Below are positions 28,313 through 32,116 of a DNA stretch of 32,116 nt, piece by piece. A program made the translations under genes and the position numbers. Each line of letters begins with the position of its first letter. Position 1 is the stretch's first letter. Origin of the DNA: a virus; IMG/VR virus record IMGVR_UViG_3300030430_002164, positions 1 through 32,116 of that record. One strand, given 5' to 3'. Under the pieces are notes generated by a model. It worked only from the letters and a program-made list of their open reading frames with translations. It did no database searches and was not told the DNA's origin.

Positions 28313-28774
28313 ATGTCAGATAGAAAACCACGCACTGAGGTAACTAGAGAAAAAACTTCTCGTAGGACACCTTGGAAACCACCATCTACTTTAGATGCAC
28401 CCCCAGCTCCAGAGGGATTTGTTCATCGTTGGATCCGAACTTCGGTTATGGGTTATGACGATAAAAAAAATCTTTCTGCCAGAATCCGTGAAGGATTTGA
28501 TCTAGTAAGAGCTGATGAGTACCCAGATTTTGAGGCACCAACTATCCAGGACGGAAAACACGCTGGAGTTATTGGTGTGGGTGGTCTGGTACTTGCAAGA
28601 TTTCCTCTTGAATCAAAAAGCGAAAGAGACGCATATTTTAAACAAAAAACATCCGATCAAATGGATGCCGTCGATAACGACATGATGAGAGAACAACACC
28701 CAAGTATGCCTATCCTTAAACCAGATAGGCAAAGTCGTGTAACCTTCGGAGCAAAGGCAACTAGCTCTGAATAA
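28313..28774 (+). CDS. Head-module protein, 153 aa
   Basis: The N-terminus is basic and Pro-rich (RRTPWKPPSTLDAPPAPEGF). Then RWIRTSVMGYDDKKNLSARI, REGFDLVRADEYPDF and GVGGLVLARFPLESKSERDA. It lies between scaffold and capsid genes, as in other marine phages, so a structural or assembly role is likely. Exact function unknown. Confidence 0.72.
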   Translation: MSDRKPRTEVTREKTSRRTPWKPPSTLDAPPAPEGFVHRWIRTSVMGYDDKKNLSARIREGFDLVRADEYPDFEAPTIQDGKHAGVIGVGGLVLARFPLESKSERDAYFKQKTSDQMDAVDNDMMREQHPSMPILKPDRQSRVTFGAKATSSE

Positions 28775-28802
28775 TTTTAACTTATGAGAAGGAGAATACA
28801 AA

Positions 28803-29423
28803 ATGGCGACAAATATTGATGCCCCTTTTGGTTTACGTCCTCATAACTTATTAGGTTCTGCACCAAACTCAATGGGGCTGACAAGGTACAAAGTACAGAC
28901 AGCGGCGACGGCTGGATCATCTAGTTCAATTTTTCAAGGTGATATGGTCATTCCATTAACAAATGGATTAGTCGATGTTTCAGCGGCAGACGGTGGTAGT
29001 GTAGCAATTCTAGGCGTTATGAACGGATGTGAATATATTGATTTAGACGGGAAACCTCGTTTTGACAATCATTATCCTGGAACATCTTCAATTAAGTCAG
29101 GTACTGAAGCAAGTATTTTTGTCTATGACAATCCAGCACAAGTATTTGAAATACAAGGAGATGCGTCCTTAACTAATGCGGCGACTGCACAAGCTCTGGT
29201 ACACTCAAATGCTGAGGGTACTGGGTTTGGATCAGAAAACGGTGCAACTGGTAAATCTATCGGTGAATTAGCCGTATCTACTGCAGGAGCGACTACAGCA
29301 GGTGATAACTTTAGAATCGTTGGAATCAAAGATGATTTTGACCAAATTGATGTTACATCAGCTGGAGTAATCTTTTTAGTGAAACTGAATGTACATTTTC
29401 ACTTAACTGCTACTGGCTTATAG
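28803..29423 (+). CDS. Head (decoration-like) structural protein, 206 aa
   Basis: Starts MATNIDAPFGLRPHNLLGS and continues with IFQGDMVIPLTNGLVDVSAA, GVMNGCEYIDLDGKPRFDNH. A beta-rich, Gly/Ala/Thr-rich protein similar in layout to phage head decoration or capsid-associated proteins that precede the major capsid gene. AGAAGGAGA site upstream. Whether it decorates the capsid surface cannot be shown from the sequence. Confidence 0.75.
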   Translation: MATNIDAPFGLRPHNLLGSAPNSMGLTRYKVQTAATAGSSSSIFQGDMVIPLTNGLVDVSAADGGSVAILGVMNGCEYIDLDGKPRFDNHYPGTSSIKSGTEASIFVYDNPAQVFEIQGDASLTNAATAQALVHSNAEGTGFGSENGATGKSIGELAVSTAGATTAGDNFRIVGIKDDFDQIDVTSAGVIFLVKLNVHFHLTATGL

Positions 29424-29432
29424 GAGGGTATT

Positions 29433-30341
29433 ATGGCTATTGCAAGATCACAACTCCTAAAAGAATTAGAGCCAGGATTAAATGCTCTATTCGGCTTGGA
29501 GTACGACAGGTATGAAAACGAACATGCCGAAATTTATGACACAGAAACTTCTGACAGAGCTTTTGAAGAAGAGGTAATGTTATCAGGCTTTGGTACAGCA
29601 CCAGAGAAACAAGAAGGAGCCGCAGTTTCATTTGATACTGCAAACGAATCCTTCACTGCTCGTTACACTCATGAAACAATCGCTTTGGCTTTTGCTATAA
29701 CTGAAGAAGCTATTGAGGACAACCTCTATGATAGACTTTCAAGCAGATATACAAGAGCATTAGCAAGATCTATGTCTAATACAAAACAAGTTAAAGCGGC
29801 GAGTGTGTTGAACAACGCTTTTGATAGTACTTTTACTTTTGGAGATGGTAAGGAGCTTTGTGCTACTGATCACCCAACTGCAGGAGGAGGCACTTTCAGA
29901 AACGAACTGTCAACTGCGGCGGACTTAAATGAAACATCATTAGAACAATCACTTATTGATATCTCAGGATTCATTGATGAAAGAGGTCTCAAAATTGCTT
30001 TAATGGGTCGTAAGTTAATTATTCCAGTAAACTTACAGTTTGTAGCTGAAAGATTAATGGCAAGTAACATGCGTCCAGCAACAGCAGACAATGATGTTAA
30101 TGCAATAAGAAACATGGGAATGTTACCTGAAGGGTATGTGGTAAACCACTTCTTAACAGATACAGACGCATTTTTCATTAAAACTGACTCACCAAATGGT
30201 TTTAAACATTTTGAAAGAGCAGGGATTGCAACATCAATGGAAGGTGACTTCGATACTGGTAATGTTAGATATAAGGCGAGAGAAAGATATAGCTTTGGCG
30301 TATCAGATCCTCGTTGTGTATTTGGCTCTCCAGGAGCTTAA
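29433..30341 (+). CDS. Major capsid protein (HK97-like fold)
   Basis: A 302-residue protein. Typical capsid features are the N-terminal helical segment (QLLKELEPGLNALFGLEYDR), ETIALAFAITEEAIEDNLYD spine-helix region, a CATDHPTAGGGTFRNEL loop, KLIIPVNLQFVAERLMASNM, and RYKARERYSFGVSDPRCVFG at the C-terminus. The gene is followed by a strong terminator, as expected for the most expressed virion gene. AGGAGGG ribosome site. Confidence 0.88.
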   Translation: MAIARSQLLKELEPGLNALFGLEYDRYENEHAEIYDTETSDRAFEEEVMLSGFGTAPEKQEGAAVSFDTANESFTARYTHETIALAFAITEEAIEDNLYDRLSSRYTRALARSMSNTKQVKAASVLNNAFDSTFTFGDGKELCATDHPTAGGGTFRNELSTAADLNETSLEQSLIDISGFIDERGLKIALMGRKLIIPVNLQFVAERLMASNMRPATADNDVNAIRNMGMLPEGYVVNHFLTDTDAFFIKTDSPNGFKHFERAGIATSMEGDFDTGNVRYKARERYSFGVSDPRCVFGSPGA

Positions 30342-30362
30342 ATCAAGGATCCCCTTGAAATT

Positions 30363-30393
30363 AAAAGAGCGACTTTACAGTCGCTCTTTTTTT
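30363..30393 (+). terminator. Strong intrinsic terminator after the capsid gene
   Basis: AAAAGAGCGACT (30363-30374) pairs over 12 bp with AGTCGCTCTTTT (30379-30390) around the loop TTAC, with the T-tract running to 30393. Confidence 0.95.
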
Positions 30394-30455
30394 ATGTTAT
30401 AGTTTATACACCTTGACGGGAATAAACCCGACAAAGCCAAGACAAGGAGATTGAT

Positions 30456-30965
30456 ATGGCTAATACAACTTTTTCAGGTCCTATTAGATCTGAGAGTACA
30501 ATCAAAACAATCAGTAAAAACGCAACAACTGGTGCTATCACAGAGGTATCAACATTTGGTGATGGTCCAGTAAGTTTATCTGACGGTGATGTAACTCTTA
30601 CAAATGCTACTCACAGTGGTAGAGTTTTACTTGTGCCAGATGGTAGTCAAGATAATACATATACACTTCCAGCACCGATAGCTGGATCTATGTTTAGATT
30701 TGTTTATGCTGGAGGAGCGGCTGATGCAACAGATGCGATAATACTCACTCCAGGAAACACTAACTTTTATATTGGTGGTATAACCTTTTTAGATACTGAT
30801 GGTAATGCAATTAGTTCTGTATTCTCAAATGGTAGCTCAAATAGTAGTATACAATTTAATGTTCCTGCTGGGTTTGATGTTACAATTATGGGACTGAATA
30901 CAACTAATTATCAAATTTTTGGTAATGCTACATCAACTACTGCCCCAGCTTTTGCTGATCAATAA
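30456..30965 (+). CDS. Probable virion surface protein, 169 aa
   Basis: Ser/Thr/Gly-rich beta protein (ANTTFSGPIRSESTIKTISK, TYTLPAPIAGSMFRFVYAGG, IQFNVPAGFDVTIMGLNTTN), resembling the small beta-rich head or fibre-like proteins after capsid genes in marine phages. It has an ACAAGGAGA site. A 4-bp hairpin (CGGG-AATAAA-CCCG) lies in its 5' region. Its exact role is unknown. Confidence 0.72.
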   Translation: MANTTFSGPIRSESTIKTISKNATTGAITEVSTFGDGPVSLSDGDVTLTNATHSGRVLLVPDGSQDNTYTLPAPIAGSMFRFVYAGGAADATDAIILTPGNTNFYIGGITFLDTDGNAISSVFSNGSSNSSIQFNVPAGFDVTIMGLNTTNYQIFGNATSTTAPAFADQ

Positions 30966-30977
30966 TAGGAGGCTTAT

Positions 30978-31382
30978 ATGGCAGATGCAGTTGCTACACA
31001 AACTATCATTGATGGTAGTAAAACAGCAGTTTTAAAATTCACAAATGTTTCTGATGGATCAGGTGAAAGTGCTGTTACTAAAGTAGACGTCAGTGCATTA
31101 GCTAATAATTCTATTGGTCAGTCTTGTACTGGAGCTTCCATACAAAAAATATGGTGGCAGTGTATCGGTATGAAAGTCCAAATATTATTTGACGCAACCT
31201 CTGATGTTCTTGCTATTGAGTTAGGTGAAAACCAAAGTGGCTTTCATGATTACTCTGGGTTTGGTGGTATACCAAATAATGCAGGATCTGGTAAGACTGG
31301 TGACATTCAGTTTACAACCGTAGGACATACAAGTGCAGACAGTTATACGATTATTCTGCAAGTAGCGAAAGAGTACGGTTAA
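30978..31382 (+). CDS. Conserved virion-module protein, 134 aa
   Basis: TAVLKFTNVSDGSGESAVTK, SIQKIWWQCIGMKVQILFDA and GIPNNAGSGKTGDIQFTTVG form a beta-rich protein of a type that recurs in marine phage contigs. It probably belongs to the head completion or surface set. AGGAGG site upstream. The last base of its stop codon is the first base of the next ATG. Confidence 0.7.
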   Translation: MADAVATQTIIDGSKTAVLKFTNVSDGSGESAVTKVDVSALANNSIGQSCTGASIQKIWWQCIGMKVQILFDATSDVLAIELGENQSGFHDYSGFGGIPNNAGSGKTGDIQFTTVGHTSADSYTIILQVAKEYG

Positions 31383-31666
31383 TGGCTACTACTAAAGATG
31401 TAAAAAGGACTCCCTCTGGTAAAATTAGTTACCGAGGGATGACTTTTCCTGGATTTAACAAACCAAAGAAAACTCCAGGAGGTCCTAAAAAATCAGCCGT
31501 GTTAGCAAAAAAAGGCACACAAATTAAACTTGTTAGGTTTGGCGATCCTAACATGAGTATTAAAAAAGATCAGCCGGGACGTCGTAAATCATTTAGAGCC
31601 AGACATAGATGTGATACGGCTAAAGATAAATTTACTGCAAGATATTGGTCATGTAAGGCATGGTAA
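31382..31666 (+). CDS. DUF6321-like protein, 94 aa
   Basis: The C-terminal half FGDPNMSIKKDQPGRRKSFR, then ARHRCDTAKDKFTARYWSCK, is the characteristic DUF6321 motif, with two Cys and a closing CKAW. The N-terminal half is basic with KKTPGGPKKS. These proteins are common near head genes of marine phages; the function is not known. Junctions with both neighbours overlap by one base. Confidence 0.8.
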   Translation: MATTKDVKRTPSGKISYRGMTFPGFNKPKKTPGGPKKSAVLAKKGTQIKLVRFGDPNMSIKKDQPGRRKSFRARHRCDTAKDKFTARYWSCKAW

Positions 31667-31824
31667 TGAAAGCTAACGAAGTTTTAAAATTATTAGAAAA
31701 GCACGAAGAAGAGTGCGGAAAAAGATATGAACGTATAGAAAAGAGTCTTGATAAGTTTGATGTTAAACTTTGGGGACTTGCCGTTCTAATAGTAATAACT
31801 CCTTTTTTACACAAGTTGATATAA
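31666..31824 (+). CDS. Small C-terminally anchored membrane protein, 52 aa
   Basis: ATG overlaps the previous TAA. A charged helix (EVLKLLEKHEEECGKRYERI, EKSLDKF) is followed by a membrane segment LWGLAVLIVITPFL at about residues 35-49. The layout, a coiled coil then one transmembrane helix, recalls small phage membrane proteins of lysis or membrane-contact modules. No specific family. Confidence 0.62.
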   Translation: MKANEVLKLLEKHEEECGKRYERIEKSLDKFDVKLWGLAVLIVITPFLHKLI

Positions 31825-31825
31825 A

Positions 31826-32104
31826 ATGGCTATGACGAGAGGACAAATGAGAAAACAAATTAGTAAGCCTCCAGCCAAGAAAAAGAAAACTAAACGTAAA
31901 ATACCTGAAAAATATTTAAAAGGTTTATCAAGCACAGAGCGTGCTAAACGTCGTAAGGAAATACAACGTAATGCACCTAAAGCAGATAACGATCCATCTG
32001 CTTATAAGTTCAGCACAGATTTTAAAAAAGGTAAACGCAGAAAAACAAAAGAGTCTGTGTACACAAAACGATTTAGAAAAATGTATGGAGGTAAAAAGAA
32101 ATGA
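31826..32104 (+). CDS. Lysine/arginine-rich protein, 92 aa
   Basis: Highly basic (PPAKKKKTKRKIPEKYLKGL, STERAKRRKEIQRN, ending KRFRKMYGGKKK). The IPEKYLKGLS-x-ERAKRRKEI segment resembles small marine phage proteins. Function unknown; may bind DNA or RNA. The stop overlaps the next ATG. Confidence 0.66.
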   Translation: MAMTRGQMRKQISKPPAKKKKTKRKIPEKYLKGLSSTERAKRRKEIQRNAPKADNDPSAYKFSTDFKKGKRRKTKESVYTKRFRKMYGGKKK

Positions 32105-32116
32105 AGAAAAAACTGA
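32101..32116 (+). CDS. Start of a further gene (partial)
   Basis: ATG 32101 overlaps the previous TGA (ATGA junction), and the frame is open to the end of the window (MKKKL...). Only five codons are visible, so nothing can be said about the product. Confidence 0.35.

Overview
The window is a 32 kb piece of a tailed double-stranded DNA phage (Caudoviricetes). Every gene I can support lies on the + strand, usually packed with 1-30 nt overlaps. The sequence is A+T-rich. The gene set is terminase, a long P22-type portal, scaffold, an HK97-like capsid, a gene-transfer-agent-type 3TM holin, a GroES-like co-chaperonin and many tiny lysine-rich proteins. This is typical of marine phages, and a cluster of GANTC (CcrM-type) sites fits an alphaproteobacterial host. 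The host assignment is an inference. I see no integrase, tRNA, rRNA, insertion sequence or CRISPR array.

Layout. (1) Bases 1-12620 hold replication, nucleotide metabolism and DNA modification: a UvrD-like helicase, a DUF932 protein, a four-gene block that looks like a thymine-hypermodification pathway (5-hmdU kinase/aGPT-type helical protein, GT-A glycosyltransferase, radical SAM/SPASM enzyme, thymidylate synthase or dUMP hydroxymethylase), a family A DNA polymerase of the Leu762 type, an HD nucleotidase and a two-HTH regulator with a sigma region 4-like C-terminus. (2) Bases 12621-15901 are small accessory genes, each group preceded by an A+T-rich promoter-like leader. This part also holds a roughly 280 nt stretch with no gene that looks like a structured RNA, and a 16-residue membrane peptide. 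(3) Bases 15902-20466 form an accessory island that separates terS from terL. Several units here carry their own promoter and hairpin terminator (moron-like). (4) Bases 20467-32116 are the packaging and head module: terL, portal, holin, small basic proteins, GroES-like protein, scaffold, head proteins, major capsid protein, a strong terminator, then further virion or accessory genes.

The most striking observation is at 19548-20326. About 779 consecutive bases contain not one GA and not one TC dinucleotide. The block covers a complete transcription unit: promoter, leader, ribosome site, a 180-codon gene and a 13-bp terminator hairpin. As a result the encoded protein has no Asp and no Glu. Its leader is 19/20 identical to the leader of the gene at 17908, but the TC and GA dinucleotides found in that leader are absent. 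The avoidance also affects synonymous codons, codon junctions and non-coding flanks, so it acts on DNA or RNA rather than on the protein. It coexists with the predicted base-hypermodification block. A link between the two is speculative but testable.
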